DNA of 64,000 bases from Pristionchus mayeri (taxonomy: Eukaryota > Nematoda > Chromadorea > Rhabditida > Neodiplogasteridae). The notes beneath the pieces were generated by a model that had not been told where the DNA came from, searched no databases, and saw only the letters and a program-made list of their open reading frames with translations. Location of the stretch: NCBI GenBank assembly GCA_036245805.1, contig BTRK01000005.1:24094984-24158983 (forward strand), in the 5' to 3' direction. Below are positions 20,663 to 33,960 of the stretch, one piece after another (position 1 is the stretch's first letter; each line of letters opens with the position of its first letter). A program made the translations under genes and the position numbers.

Positions 20663-21436
20663 TTGCTACGTTTACCCACGTTTTGGAGTAAGTAAAATTT
20701 GGCAATAATAAAACTCCGTGCATGAAAATAGACGAAAATACAGATTCTGAATCCTCTCGTCACGCCGCTTCTAACCATGTAACTTGCTAAGGTCACTTTT
20801 GCCTTAAAGAAAAGATGAATTTTAAAAGTTAATTTTAAAATTCATGAAAAATGAAGTGGTTATGCGTAATCAGCATGAAATTCTACCCCGGAATCCTTGC
20901 TCACGTAATTTTAACTCACTCTAGAGAAACGCCACATTAGGAAGTGTGTTTTCGACGTGACGTCGTCTGGAGCAAACGGCGACTCTGGGGGCAAAATGAA
21001 TGCGTCCACCGTTTTGAGCACCTTAAAGAACTCCAAATAACTGAGTTTCGGAAAAATGAGATTTTTGGGCTGTGTAAAAAAGTGATTTTTTCATGCCCTG
21101 AGGGCAAAATATGCGATATCGTTTTCACATTCTCAGAATCATCTGGACTCATGATGTCGATCATTTTGATGCTTTGAACACGTATCTAGCTAGTCTAGGA
21201 GCCGAGTTATCAATTTCAGACCTTGTTTTTGCAGCAAGGCTGCAGCTAATGTGCGGTCGCGCAGCAACTTCAATTTTTTTTTCTGGGTGGACCCCGTGCT
21301 TATCTCCAACCTCAGAAAGTTTGGCGAGCTGGAAAAAATCCGTGTAAGAATAATTTCGTTTTGAAAAGGTACACTTTGATTGCGTCATCACTGTGTAATA
21401 ACGGGGAATTACGTCATGCCTAAATACCATGACCAT
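20663..21436. repeat. diverged further copy of palindrome arm, then unique sequence
   Basis: Bases 20663-21060 match the left arm from about 18590 (GCCCACGTTTTG-like, AATAATAAAACTCCGTGCAT, TTCGACGTGACGTCGTCTG) with many substitutions. The rest up to 21436 has no recognised content. Confidence 0.6.
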
Positions 21437-21804
21437 TAGGGTGGCGAGAATGGCTCAAGGATATCCGTCTTGTTTACCCCCTCTCGCGGCTCATCCTTGA
21501 GAGGGGGTTTACAGCCTCCCTCTCGTTGGCTCGAGCCGTTTTACACCCCTGAGCCGTTTGTGAGCCGTTTTTGGCGGCTTAAGAGTATCGGCAGTCTCTC
21601 CCCCTTGGCAGTTCCCCTTCCCCGCTCTCTCACATCTACACACTCTCTCGCGTCTCTTCCCCTGAGCCGTTTGTGAGCCGTCCGAAACGGCTCACAAATG
21701 GCTCAAGGCTCATCTATGCCAGCGGGAAGGATATCCTCTCTATCCTTTCCTGACCCTTTCTCGCTCTCTAAAAGACGACCCGTTGAGCCATTTTCGCCAC
21801 CCTA
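21437..21804. mobile_element. hAT-like MITE with 8-bp target duplication
   Basis: The terminal inverted repeats are TAGGGTGGCGAGAATGGCTC. The flanks are ATGACCAT at 21429-21436 and 21805-21812. The interior repeats GAGCCGTTT many times. There is no transposase. Confidence 0.85.
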
Positions 21805-21923
21805 ATGACCATAATCTCCAATTAATTTGGTACATAATACATTAGTGTCAAAATGATGCTTTTCCTGGGCAAAAGGTTACAACAAATTCAAAAGCTGCCC
21901 ACTCACTTATGCGCGCGACTGTA

Positions 21924-22703
21924 AGTGGCACCCTACTATCGATTTACTATGGGATAAAATGAACTGTTCTGGACTTGGTCGAATTTTTCGAGATATTGGT
22001 TTTTTGGTCGTATCTTGGTTCAAAGTTGTCCAATCGTGGACTTAAAAAATGAAATAGATAGCCCTCGGAGAGACGAAAAAGAATGACTAAGTGACATGAA
22101 GTGCTGAGAGTACGTGTTTTCGAGTTATCTGACGAAAACTGCTAAAAATGATCACACAATTTGTGTTTTCACACCTCTGCTCTAATCCCTCGCTCATTTT
22201 GCAGTAGTATTACATTTATGATGCCTTTGCACACATATACAATCATATTTTCGCATTGAGTTGACAAATGCATATGAAAGCCAGTCACAATTGTTCATAA
22301 TCATCTAACCTAAAATGGTAAAACGAATTTATCTGGTGAAACTTGAAAAATGGAGCGGTTTGTTCACGTGAAGAATTAAAATTAGATTATATTTGCGTAT
22401 TCAGACAACAACAGTTTAATACTACTGCAAAATGAGCGACGGATTAGAGCAGAGGTGTGAAAACACACATTGTGTGATCATTTTTAGCAGTTTTCGTCAG
22501 ATAACTCGAAAACACGTACTCTCAGCACTTCATGTCATTTAGTCATTCTTTTTCGTCTCTCCGAGGGCTATCTATTTCATTTTTTAAGTGCACGATTGGA
22601 CAACTTTGAATCAAGATACGACCAAAAAACCAATATCTAGAAAAATTCGACCGTCCAGAACAGTTCATTTTATCCCATAGTAAATCGATAGTAGGGTGCC
22701 ACT
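21924..22703. mobile_element. TA-flanked palindromic element
   Basis: The ends AGTGGCACCCTACTATCGAT are inverted, flanked by TA on each side. The arms are about 290 bp, nearly identical, including CACCTCTGCTCTAATCC. The 200-bp centre is unpaired. It is non-coding. Confidence 0.8.
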
Positions 22704-23130
22704 TATATGAAAAATGCTCAACGTAAACAACACCTTATTTTGTCTGGAGAATCCACTGGTGCAATAAAACGCTTTGTATTTGATATGTGATGCTCAAAAC
22801 ATCGATTTTTGGGTAGATCAGACGGTTTTTCGGGGAAATCGATATGAAAATCAATTCCTACGCTTTGTATGTTTCTGGCAAAGTTGTAAAGCTCGTAAAT
22901 GCGATTATAATTCATTACAAAATGTTCTCGCTACGATCAAAATTAATCGATTTATACCCTTTTGTAAGTAGTAGATCAAAAAATCGATAATGCGCAAATT
23001 TTGCCAAACCAACTGGATAGGCCGTCTTTGGACCCCTACTGGTATCCACAAATCGAGTTTGAACGAAATCGGTGACATAAAATATTTTCTAGTAGCAAAA
23101 AGGAGCTCCTTTTCCTACACTTTTACAGGA
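22704..23130. repeat. fragment of the 18.5-20.7 kb repeat arm
   Basis: It shares CAACACCTTATTTTGTCTGG, ATCCACTGGTGCAATAAAAC and CTAGTAGC with the large palindrome arm. It ends with TTTTCCTACACTTTTACAGG, the terminal sequence of the TTAA family at 48917. It may be one arm of a once-complete element. Confidence 0.65.
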
Positions 23131-23802
23131 AACTCGTGATAAAACAATAAAATTTTTGAATTTTCCACTTTTTTTTCGAGATTTCATGAGAACCTGAAGG
23201 TCCATGAGCATGAAACTTCGGATTCTGACATAACTTTTCATGCTCTTTCTAACGGTGTATAACATGCACTTTGAAAATTTTCGATCCGAAAGATCATCTT
23301 TTGGGGTCAAATTTTCGGCTGAAGTGTATCCCACCCCTAGGCACTCTATCCACAAAGTTTGAGCTCCAGGAGATGATTTTGAACGATTGTGCCACCACCT
23401 CCTCCGTTCTTATGGAGATAGCGTTTTAAATATGAAGTACATTTATGTATCATTCTAGCAGAAATATTATAGAGGCTTTTGATCTGCATTTTTTGGTATG
23501 ACTAATTCATCCTAAATACTGCAACCTTAAAGTTTATCAGCTTTCTTTAAATTGTCCAAATTCTGTCCAACACGATATATGCATGCACTTTATGAACGTG
23601 CCTTTTAGTTTATCGTTGTTTACTAGCAGAATATTTATAGAAGATGTATGTGAGCATGCATAATGAGAAATTTGCGTTCTGAAGTTTCAAATGGAGCAAG
23701 TTATCACCATTTCTGCTCTGCGAGTCGGATGGGTCAAAATATAATTATGCCCATTTGTTTCTCATAGATGGCGTTTATGTATTAATTTTTTGAAATATCA
23801 AT
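23131..23802. other. no gene seen
   Basis: AT-rich sequence between repeat families. No splice-consistent frame or inverted repeat was recognised. Confidence 0.35.
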
Positions 23803-25176
23803 ATCACGCCTCTCATGAGAGCATCGAGCTATTCTAGGGAATGGAGCGGAAATCTCAAAAATGGTTCTAACAAGTTTTGGACACCTTGAGGCATGCCTAA
23901 CACTCCCCCAAAGTCTCATTGTGCATACTTAATTTTGGGGCACCCTGCATCATGTCGGATATCTGCAGCTCTCTCTTTGACTGCATGTATCGCGCTTATA
24001 CTGAGAGATAGAGCAAAATTGACCTCTGAGTGACCCCCCCCCCCTCATTTTTTCGAGTTCTATCGATTTATGTTGTTCATTTTCCATTAATTTTAATTTT
24101 AAGCATGATTCATTCCCACCCAGATATCTCCACACGTGGGCTCAGAATAAATCCCACTGAACAAGAAAAGTATAACTAGAGCGGACCTCGGGCGGGAAAA
24201 TTGGCCACCGTTTCCCAATTGATAGTTATGAAAATCGTTGCGAGAGTTAGTCATGCATAAAGTGTGCAAAAGTCACATCTCACAATGTGATAAATCTCCT
24301 CCTTGCGTATCGACTCAAGTACGTGCTAACCACCTACGCAGTCACACCACTTATCGCGAACTACTCTAGTAAATGGTGTGCTAGTAACTTTGCAGAAATT
24401 ATACGTTTTTTCCCGCAAAAACTTTTGAACGGTCCAAGCTGTCCAGACTTTTTGTACTAGGCTGAGCCCACGTGCTCCAAATTGTGCACAAACAATCAGG
24501 ATTTTTTCATTGCAGATTGTAAAGCTGATCGAGAGCAATCGAATGTGGTTTGCGCCAAAAATACAGGAAGGCCTGCACGAGTTATATGCTTTGAAATATT
24601 TCCAATCGTTTGAAGTTATTTTATTCCATTCCAAACCGCGCGATTTCGAGAGCGCGGAGTTGAATGATTCAATTATCTCTCCTCATTCCATTGTTTGTTC
24701 CGAGTGGAATGGAATAAAATGACTTCAAACGATCTTTAAAAGCACATAACTCGTGCAGGCCTTCCTGTATTTTTGGCGCAAACCACTCATTCGATAGCTC
24801 TCGATCAGCTCTACAATCTGCAATGAAAAAATCCTGCGTGTTTGTGTAGAATTTTTAGACATCTGGATGCGAATGAAGCATGCTTAAAATTGAAATTTAT
24901 GTGAAATGAACAACATAAATCGAGAGCTCGAAAAATGAGCGGGGGTCACTCATAGGTCAATTTTGCTCTATCTCTCAGCATACGCGCGATACGTGCACTC
25001 AAAGAGATCTGCCGACATGATGCAGGGAGCCCCAAAATTAAGTATACACAACGAGACTTTGGGGGAGTGTTAGGGATGCCTCAAGGTGCCCAAAACTTGT
25101 TAGAACCATTTTTGCGATTTCCGCTCCATTCCCTAGAACAGGGATTTTAGCTCGATTCTCTCGTGAATCGCGTGAT
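23803..25176. mobile_element. palindromic element, ATCACGCCTCTCATGAGAG family
   Basis: The outer arms begin ATCACGCCTCTCATGAGAGC and end with the complement of ATCACGCGATTCACGAGAGA. The next words are GGGAATGGAGCGGAAAT and GGCATGCC. Inner arms (24500-24625 with 24690-24860) share AGGAAGGCCTGCACGAGTTA. The ends are embedded in AT. It is non-coding. Incomplete members lie at 15949, 17596 and 58882, and a complete one at 44366. Confidence 0.75.
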
Positions 25177-26444
25177 ATTCTTTGCCCTGCTACAGAATGG
25201 ATTATCTAAGCAAATAATATTTTTCAACCCAAAATTTAACACGGTACTTTTAATGTCTCGCTCCAGCGAACTCCTTGCGCATTTCTTGCGCGTTGCGGCG
25301 CTGACCCCGCACTCCACGGCAATTTATTTCTCGACATCCCGTTGAAAGTCAGGGTCCCTTTTCTGATCAAAAAATGGTGTGGCACGTGCGGTCATTTCTA
25401 TGCTTAGCGGCACGGTTTGCACCCCTTATATACGGTTCTGTATTTCACGGCTATAAATGTAGTGATGTGCTTGGTTCGTAAACATCGCCCTTTCCCACAA
25501 ATCAATTAAAATACCGAAGACCGTATAGCACTAATACAGTATTTTGACAGAAACGGTAGAAAAGCTACAGACTCTCAGGCGAAAAAGTACAGTACCACAG
25601 GAACCATCATGGGCTGTGCAATTGAATTTTACAGTACACCTTCCGAACAGGGGTGCCCATTTTTTAAACTGGTATGTCGATGAAACAATTGCCGTGGCAC
25701 TCTCTAACGGGCCGTGTATTAGCGGTTACTGAGAAAATGCTATTTTAATTCCAAGTTACCGTAATCATTGCATTTGATTGACGCTTCTGAAACACGCAGA
25801 TACTTTTGCGTATTTTGGCTATGAATGATAATAGATCGCATTTTTTAGAGGGGGTTAAAAATGAATAGGAAATTAATTAAATCATATGGGCGGTGCTGAA
25901 ATATTTTAATAAGATTTCAGTCTGTGATACATTGAGTATAATAGTGACTTTCGATGCGCTCGACTTGTTTTTCTTATTATTCTAACATTATTTTTGAAAA
26001 ACTAAACTGAAAAGTCGAAATGGGGTAGGACAAGCTCTCGATCGGGTACCCACTTATGAATTGTTCAATCATCTGTAAACACCGTTGCCACCGCTACTGA
26101 TTTTGCTTCTGCGCGCTCTATGTTGTCGTCATAATACTGTGTCAGAAGAGCACAAAAAAAAGTACGTATTCCTAGACGAAAACGGTACTGAAAATTATAC
26201 AACATTGTAATGAATACTCCCTGAAAAGGAACTAGAAGAGTACCATCGACTCATGAAAAGTTACTCGGGGTAACGTTTTCAAAAAAATTGCTGTTCCAAC
26301 ACTTGTTCGAGTATTACACGGCAATCACAGCCTTAAGGAAACGCAGAGTCAAGAACTTGTAAGATTGAACCTTATCAGTAAAGATATTCGCGGTAGGAGT
26401 CCCAAGCGACCGAAACCTACTTGTTCCCGCCAATACGGCAAATA
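25177..26444. other. no gene seen
   Basis: Mixed sequence. Bases 25740-26030 are a diverged direct copy of about 1970-2210 and 3045-3090 (words GATTGACGCTTCTGAAACAC, GGGGTAGGACAAGCT). No coding frame is supported. Confidence 0.4.
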
Positions 26445-28045
26445 GTAGGGTGCACCGGTACACCCGTGCATCGTGCACCGTACACCATGCCCGTGCACTG
26501 TGTACCACGAGTATGTGCACCGGTGCACCAGAGTTCTGGTTCACAGTCAATTGGAGTTCAAAAAATGGATCGAGATCTTTTCCAATTATTAATTACTTTA
26601 AATTAATTATATTTTTCAATTTTATTAATTTAAAGTAATTAATAAGAGTGATCGAAAATAGAGAAGGGAGAGAAGAATGAGTGGTTGGAGGGAGTGATCG
26701 AGATGAAACAGAGGAGGATGGAGTGGGAGACAATCATGTGCTTGATTCTGTAATGCTTACAAGGCATAGCTTCGTTACTTTGATTCATTCGCCTGCTCTC
26801 TTGTTTGTGCCTCCTCTCTCACTGTTTAGCTTGATCAAATAGCTTCGTTACTTTGATTAATTTATTCTGGGCATTCAACATGGCCACGCATCTAGTGCAA
26901 CAGGGCGATACCCGTATCGTTACAGTTTACGTCTATTCCAGTGACCTATCACTTCCCCCTAGCGACTCTCACTGTGAATCACTATTCTTTGTAATGGCGA
27001 AGCAATGTCTAGCCCCGCTTAATGTTCACGATCCGTTATAAGCTGGTATCTCCTTCATTCGGGCAGAGAGTTGGACACAGGAATAAATTGTTGCTGTCTG
27101 TTCCACACCGTGATACGGTAATTTCGACTACCTTCTCCTATCGCCTGCTCAACAATCTTCTTCGATCGCCGATCCGGTGACTCCGCACGGTGCCTAAACC
27201 CGGCAAGCGGTTGCTCGAATTGCCGTGCAGGGAGGCTGACGACGGCACAGGTACAGACAAGGGAACCTCGGAGGTAGTATGTTGATCCCGCTACACCACG
27301 TTACCCTCTCATCCATCTGAGGCTAAGTCCCGTCCCTAATCGCTGCCCAGATTCTACCCCATCGTCAGTCACGTTTGGACAAAGAAACATTGCAATTACT
27401 AAAAATCAGGTTATATCTGTTCTGGTGTTCTGGTTCCTAAGTGGGTAGCAGCCGAAGAGTCATTCTCTTCATTTCCACTCTCTCATATGTTGGTCATGCG
27501 AGACAATGCGGAGAAAAGAGAGAAGGATCACTGAGCTTTGGTCGACTCTTATGAATGAACCTCTGCTTATGAGGGAAATGGTACAATCTAAATGATAAAA
27601 AGGCGATGAATGCAGGGATCCTGTTGTGAATGTTATCTGATCAAGCTAAACAGTGAGAGAGGAAGCACAAACAAGAGAGCAGGCGAATGAATCAAAGTAA
27701 CGAAGCTATGCCTTGTAAGCATTACAGAATCAAGCACATGATTGTCTCCCACTCCATCCTCCTCTGTTTCATCTCGATTACTCCCTCCAACCACTCATTC
27801 TCCTCTCCCTTCTCTATTTTCGTGATCCTCTTGTTAATTACTTTAAATTAAGAATATTGAAAAATAGAATTAATTTTTAAGTAATTAATGATTGGAAAAC
27901 ATCTTGATCCATTTTTGAACTCCAATTGACTGTGAACCAGAACTCTGGTGCACCGGTGCACAGTGCACATACTCGTGGTACACAGTGCACGGGCATGGTG
28001 TACGGTGCACGGTGCACGGTGCACGGGTGTACCGATGCACCCTAC
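26445..28045. mobile_element. TA-flanked element with long inverted arms
   Basis: The ends GTAGGGTGCACCGGTACACC are inverted, flanked by TA (26443-26444 and 28046-28047). The arms are about 400 bp (26445-26845 and 27640-28045). The right end has a GGTGCAC x3 heptamer expansion. The 0.8-kb centre is unpaired and has no recognised gene. Several mirror frames were discarded. Confidence 0.8.
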
Positions 28046-28292
28046 TATTTGCCCGCCAATACATTTTCAACGTTGAATTCAAATTTCAAACCGCCCTAGC
28101 ATTAATATTTTTAAATATTTTTACATTCTCTGGCCTTTCGCACAGGCATGCTATAAGCTTATTTATCATCTAAAAAATAAACCCAAAAATGGCCAGGAAC
28201 CTTGTGCGGATGCGCCTTTTTATAAACGCGTTCACATAAACGCGTTTAATTTTTAGAAATCTGACCTACCGAAATTTATATTATATATTTAG

Positions 28293-29120
28293 GGAGCGCA
28301 GGCGGGTTTCTTCAAAATGCTTCTAAAATAAAATGCGCATAGAATCCGATGGTTTATGAGCTGCCGATACGATTTCGATAACAAAAAAATAAAAATTTTG
28401 CGAAATAACTTAATTATGCGAATTAACAAAATTAGCCACAGCAACATCAAGACCGTAATAATGCACTTCCGGAAAATGCTATCACGAGATGATTTCCGTA
28501 AAAAAGTCCCAATCATGCCGTGCCAGGAGCCTAGTAAATTCAAAAAAACTGGAACTGACTTTATTTCAAGACTACCGTAATTTTTCATCGGCGTGTTTTA
28601 TAAAATGAGCTGCTGTATTTTTATTTGTGGCGTTTTCATTAGTAACAAGGATCATTCTTGCGATTTAGACCGTAACTAATTGTATACAATAAATAAATAG
28701 TGTCAAAACGATACCATTCCTTCGGAAGATCGACCCCCCTTAATGTTTACACTCCCTCTTGTTATTGATAAATCGAGCACTGTTTGGTCAATTTTGTATT
28801 GATTTCAGTAAACTGGGCACGCATAAGAATCTAAAAACACTAAGAAAATATTTTAAAATTTAGTTTGAAATTTTGATGCGAAAATAACGGCTTCCGCGAC
28901 GCATGAGATACTGTAGCGCAACGCATGAAAATTGTGAGAGTGAACAGTGCAGTGATTCTGCTGTGTTAGCACGGAGGCTAAGGTACAGTACCCCTCCGCC
29001 TTAACCTTGACCTAATCAGTAACTGACTTTTTATCTTCGCATTTTTCATTATTTAATTTTCTTCATTTATGAATTAAAATTATATGAAAATATGTTTTAA
29101 TATAATTTTAACAGGCACGT
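28293..29120. repeat. second copy of the 5.0-kb dispersed repeat
   Basis: Bases 28293-28436 and 28971-29036 match 5027-5240 in the same orientation. About 530 bp of other sequence is inserted between the halves. Confidence 0.6.
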
Positions 29121-30085
29121 TAAGTTTCGCCATCATGATTTGACGGTGTGGAATGACATAGGGACCAAGTAAAATGAACGTTTCCAAAATCGCGTGTTTG
29201 GAGCCTTCAAATCAAGATATTTGGCATTGCTCCGCTTGTCCGATACACTCGCGACGCCGAGATGTGTACTATAGAATCATAGCGTTCTACTACTTGCAAA
29301 ATTTAAGGTCGGACAAGCGGAGCAAGGCAATTATCCATCGAAAGAGTGCACACTGGAAACATACTTTCCTAAATTGGCTATGAATCGCATTATACGGCCT
29401 CAAAGTGGTCAAAATGATGTGAGAAGATAATTGATATAGGGAGAATTCATTCCGCAAATAAAAAAATTATCTGTGTCAAAAATAAAGTGTTGAAAACAAC
29501 TGAAAAATATTTCAAAAGTTCAAAAAAGGATTGTAATCGCAAACTTTGTGTGCATGTGTCGAGATATCTGGATACTGTACCCTTGAAACCTCAAATGACC
29601 GCACTCTGCTGTCCCTATATATATTTTTTAAAATAATTCTAATTTGCTTTCATGAAATCGGGCATGCTGAACTACCCTAAGCCAAAAGGAAATTCAATTT
29701 AGACGAGTTTGAGAAACATAGACAATGATCGCGACGCGTCACGCGACGCATGAAAAGCCTAGGGCTCTCACACTGCGGCATACGTATTAGAATTTCTAAT
29801 GTAGACATCCCTAACTTAGAAATGCGGCGTCACAAAGAAGGGGAACAGGAGAAGCGCGTGAACAAAAGACATAATGCATCACTGTACCACCAGATCATCA
29901 GTATAATAAGATATTTTTAATGAGATATTATGATATGAATCTAACATTTCTCGACATCGATAAGCAATATCTTATAAAAATCTTTATCAGAAATCTTAAC
30001 GAGAACAAAAAATAACATTCAAATGAAGCTAGTGAACATGCAGTAAAATCACGAGCTAAACCCGAAGTGAAGATTGTAGTTGTCA
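29121..30085. other. no gene seen; one hairpin
   Basis: Contains the inverted repeat GCATTGCTCCGCTTGTCC (29223-29240) with its complement at 29311-29328. Otherwise AT-rich. It lies downstream of the ELP1 last exon on the - strand. Confidence 0.4.
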
Positions 30086-30205
30086 CTACAAATTGATTCT
30101 CCACTCCTTTTCCTTTTCATTCAGAGGAGGAGGAGGATTCATCTCGTGATCAATTGTAATAAAAGAAGGCATACGTCCCTCTGATGACATGCACCCCCCT
30201 TCGTA
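30086..30205 (-). CDS. ELP1: probable last exon of ELP1 (Elongator subunit 1)
   Basis: On the - strand, a good acceptor (GATTTGCAG, 30206-30214) opens a 40-codon exon that reads through FITIDHEMNPPPPLNEKEKE to WRINL and a TAG stop (30086-30088). The pattern (hydrophobic-D-x-E, then PP-x-x-N, then W near the end and a short hydrophobic tail) resembles the C-terminus of ELP1 proteins. It is in the same orientation as the clear ELP1 exons at 38.8-39.7 kb. The link across 8 kb is inference. It could be the last exon of another gene. Confidence 0.45.
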   Translation of the reverse strand, partial: YEGGCMSSEGRMPSFITIDHEMNPPPPLNEKEKEWRINL

Positions 30206-30544
30206 CTGCAAATCGAATCCAATTAACAATTAGACAAAACGAAAAATAAACTGACGATATGAGAGAGTGGGCCAGTCAAATGGTATGACTCCAATTTAGA
30301 AGGCCAAATCAATGAAGAATGACTAATAAGAGTGCACTCCAGTCGATCCAAACATGTGGATAGAGAAGAAAGTGAGGAAAAGAGACGAAAGGAAACGAGA
30401 GACGGAAGAAGGTACACCGATTCACCTCAACATCAACAGTATTCATCTGCATTTGCCAATTTGCCATTTGCCAAAGACAGGGCAATTCCCCCCCCCCCCG
30501 TCAACCTGTTGAGAGAAATAGTCCTTTTCACGATCATTTTTTAA

Positions 30545-30705
30545 AGTTACCCAACACCCCTGCAAATTTTTTAAACTAGCGCCATGACAATACCTTACCG
30601 CGAATTCCATGACCAAGCACTAAGTACCGTAATTTTTTAAATTAGTGCTAACGTATTTACGCGCGGTTTTTTTAAAAAATTATTTTTTAAATCCATTATG
30701 TGGGC
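30545..30705. mobile_element. 5' fragment of a TTAA-family MITE
   Basis: TTAA followed by AGTTACCCAACACCCCTGCA. It matches 15211 onward (CTAGCGCCATGA, CCGCGAATTCCATGACCA). The other end is missing, and the sequence changes after about 30705 to a segment also found near 9030-9170 (GGGACGGAGGCGTGAATTTT). Confidence 0.7.
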
Positions 30706-31339
30706 TTTAGGGACGGAGGCGTGAATTTTTGAGTACGTTTTTTCGGGCTCCTACCTGCGAACTCGCTACAGTACTTTTGTATGGCAATTGTTTTAGTTGA
30801 TTTTCTATTGAAATTCGACATTATTTTGAGAGAAACATATGACGCTGGTTGAGTAAGAATCAAACAAGGTCTGGCACATCAATTTTTCGAAAACTTGTGG
30901 AAAAGGGTTTTCGATGGTGCTGATCATCATGGTCAACTTCATTTTGCTCCAACTCGGCCGGTTGAGCCAGGCTGCATGTAGGCTGCATGTACATTTCTCT
31001 TAATAGCTCCGAAACCGATTGTGATATCACCTTCAAATTTGTACAGTGGTACTATGAGCTACCTGTGAGCCCGTCGAAGCAAAATTTGAATATTTTGAAA
31101 TATGCAAATTTAATGAAATTTTGGCTCTCGAATATAAGGCCTCAACTAACAGGGAGAATAGTTTACGGAGATGCGCCATGATCTGGGGATCATTTTTCGT
31201 ATGCTATGTATGGAATTATAATTAGGCACTTTTTTGCTACACTTATTTTTCTGAATAATTTTTCAAGTCTGCGTCACGTAAGCCGCTCTGCGAACGAGAA
31301 ATGATATTGAGTTCCTTTGTTGTCAAATACTCTGCTATC
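30706..31339. other. no gene seen
   Basis: Starts with a dispersed segment shared with 9030-9170. At 30845-30890 there is a degenerate GAGTAAGAATC...CTGGCAC segment like the CACGCGTG-family terminus. Confidence 0.35.
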
Positions 31340-32597
31340 AGGTTGTTGCATAAGTCTTGATCGTTTTTGAGCACTAAGTTACAAGCCATCGATTTCGCTT
31401 CGACCAAAAGACTATGCTTTGATTTAGTAATATAGTTTAGGAGTATACTTGCTTATTATCACCATGATGTTGAATTCAATCGTGCAAGCGTTCAAAGATA
31501 TAAATAGAAACTTTAGCATCACCAATTTATGATATTAAATTTGATGTTCGTTCGAGATGGAACAACTTCATTGGTAATGGTCATAACAAAATCCCAAAAC
31601 TCGCGATTAGGAGTGTACTGATTGATCTTCCAAACCCTATGTTGAACATGGCTCTAGCTTCATGCAACCCAGAGAAAACTGATTTCGAATTGGACCGCTT
31701 ACTCTGACACATGTTCAATTCAAATAGTTTTCCTCCCTATAGAACCAATGAATTTCATGTCGATTCACGTGCGCTTGAACAATCTTTCATTGAACAGTGC
31801 AATAACAAGAAAAAATTGGAATATTGATCTTCTCGTAAAATAGCAAAGTGAAAAATCAAAAATTGAAAGTTATCAATTTTTACCAAATATTCCAGTTTTA
31901 GGTTGATATTATTTACAACCTTTATGGCAAATCTGATTTATTTCCCAATACTTGTCATATAGTGGTAGATAGGAGAAGGGTTGCTCATTCAGATAACCAC
32001 CTTACACCCAGCACTCATTTGATGTTTGAGATAGGCAATTGACGGATGTGCCGATTTTGATACCACGAATTCCACCATAAATTTCGGAATTTAAAATCAG
32101 ATCGAAGGAATAATGTCACATCTTTAAACCAGAACAGCAAATTGGTCAATATGACTGTTAATTATTCCTGAGAGAGATATCCCAACCTCAAATAACCAGA
32201 AGTCGATAAAATAAACATTTTTGCTCCGTAACATTATGGATTGATACGGAATGAAGTTTAATTCTCTGCAATGGGCAATGTTTTGCAAACGCCGTAATTG
32301 TACTAAAGTATCATGTATTCACTGATATTTTATATAGTGGCTCAAGTTTGGCAATATCATCGCTCTGCATTGAGATATGACTCCACAAAATGTCAAACCC
32401 ACGACTCCAGTTGACAGACTTTTACTTCGTGCTGTTCTCATCAGAATGATTCGATAGCTTTGAACTAACGTGCGCTAGGAAGCACATGAATGTACTATTA
32501 ACATAGGAAAAACTAGATGCCGCTCATTGAAATACGAACTCTTATAGAGGTCATGATCGCTGAGTGCAAAAAACGATCAAGACTTATGCAACAACCT
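31340..32597. mobile_element. mariner-like inverted-repeat element, non-autonomous
   Basis: The ends AGGTTGTTGCATAAGTCTTG are inverted and about 35 bp long. The size of 1258 bp is typical of mariner, but none of the HDNARPH or PSDYWLF transposase motifs is readable. The flanks do not form a clear TA pair. A similar solo end lies at about 38021-38037. Confidence 0.65.
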
Positions 32598-32979
32598 AAT
32601 ACAATAAACTATTTTTAAAAAGCTTAAACAAAATTTTCACTTTTTTCGATGAAATTTCATGATCATGCAAATAATTGGTATAATTTTTTTATTCCCAGCT
32701 CGCCAAATGTTCTGTGTGAAATGTGATATGGAGTACCACTGAATACCTACAAATTGCGCATTGTCAAATTAGGGTTTGATTCGATTGCGGAAAAAAAGAA
32801 CCGTTATTGTGCCGCTTGAGTATTATCGCGGAGATTACTGCTAGCTATCGTAAACTACAAATCAACGGCTCAAGTGAAGCATACTGAAAGAATTGCGAGG
32901 TCATGTATTACCAAACTCGACTTATTGCATGAAATGAGCATTGTCGAGCAGTTTTCGTGATGTAAGACGGCTTTTTCTT
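32598..32979. other. no gene seen
   Basis: AT-rich sequence between two inverted-repeat elements. Nothing was recognised. Confidence 0.35.
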
Positions 32980-33116
32980 CGGTTTCTGGCCACCCCCCCC
33001 CCTCTCATTTCCCATCCCCGATCATCATTGAGCGGTGGAGAGGCCGAAAACCAGGGAGAAATACCTAGAAATGAGTGGCCTAGATGAGGGAGAAGTGGAA
33101 GGGTGGCCAGAAACCG
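32980..33116. mobile_element. small inverted-repeat element (137 bp)
   Basis: The ends CGGTTTCTGGCCACCC are inverted. The interior has a C run and purine-rich sequence. It is non-coding. Confidence 0.6.
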
Positions 33117-33361
33117 AGGAAAGAGGACAGTGATGGGGCCGCTTTTTAGTGGCAATTCAAGCTTCCGTATATGCAGAATTCAATTCTCTATCGATACATC
33201 TAATTCATTATACAAATTTCGGTACCCAATTATGTCATACGGCTGATTTTCTATCATGCATTCGTCGACCAGGGTTCAAATCTTGTCCGATGCATAATGT
33301 TTTGCCAACTTTTATTTATTCATAAATGGATTTTTTAAGTGCAAAATTAATTTCAGAATTC

Positions 33362-33960
33362 TAATTACTCATTTGTCCCAACAATCTCGTCTCTTTTTTG
33401 ATTTCTCTTTTTTTCTCCGTTCGTCTCGTTCTCGACAAGAGGAAGGTGAGGATTTTGCGGAATACCGCTTGTGTTTTCCGAGTCATAGTGATGACCAATC
33501 GACGCACATCTCTGTATTTTCCTTCATTAGTATTCATACTTTTCCACATTACTCACGGCCGATCTAAATCGACTTTATCCATCGGGGGAAAGTCGAACCA
33601 CGGGGGTTGTGATTAAAAGGATGCGAGAGGCCATAGGAGGGTACCGTACCAACACGAAGGCAGGATAGGGTACTGGTAGGATACGGTAGTAGGAGGGTAG
33701 GAGATGAAGAAGACGCGATGGGCAACGTTGAGACGAGTTGGGATGGCCGTGTAGGGAGGACCCATGTAGGTCAATGTGGGGTCAATGTGGGGCCTCTCCA
33801 GGCGTACTCCTCCTTGGCGTATCCGAATACTCCGCTCCAGATCCGGGCGCTCCCGTGCATGCTGACTTGTCCATATTGAAGAGAGAGAGGGAGAGAATGG
33901 AGATCGAAACGAGTCGAACGAGACGAAATTGTACAAGTTGTTGGGACAAATGAGCAATTA
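33362..33960. mobile_element. inverted-repeat element, TAATTACTCATTTGTCCC ends
   Basis: The termini share CTCATTTGTCCCAACAA in inverted orientation, followed inward by TCTCGTC/GACGAGA. It is 599 bp. Overlapping frames on both strands have low-complexity peptides and are not supported as genes. Confidence 0.65.

Noticed and set aside
33258..33292. GGGTTCAAATCTTGTCC resembling a tRNA T-arm
   Set aside because: The stem does not pair and there is no D or anticodon arm.
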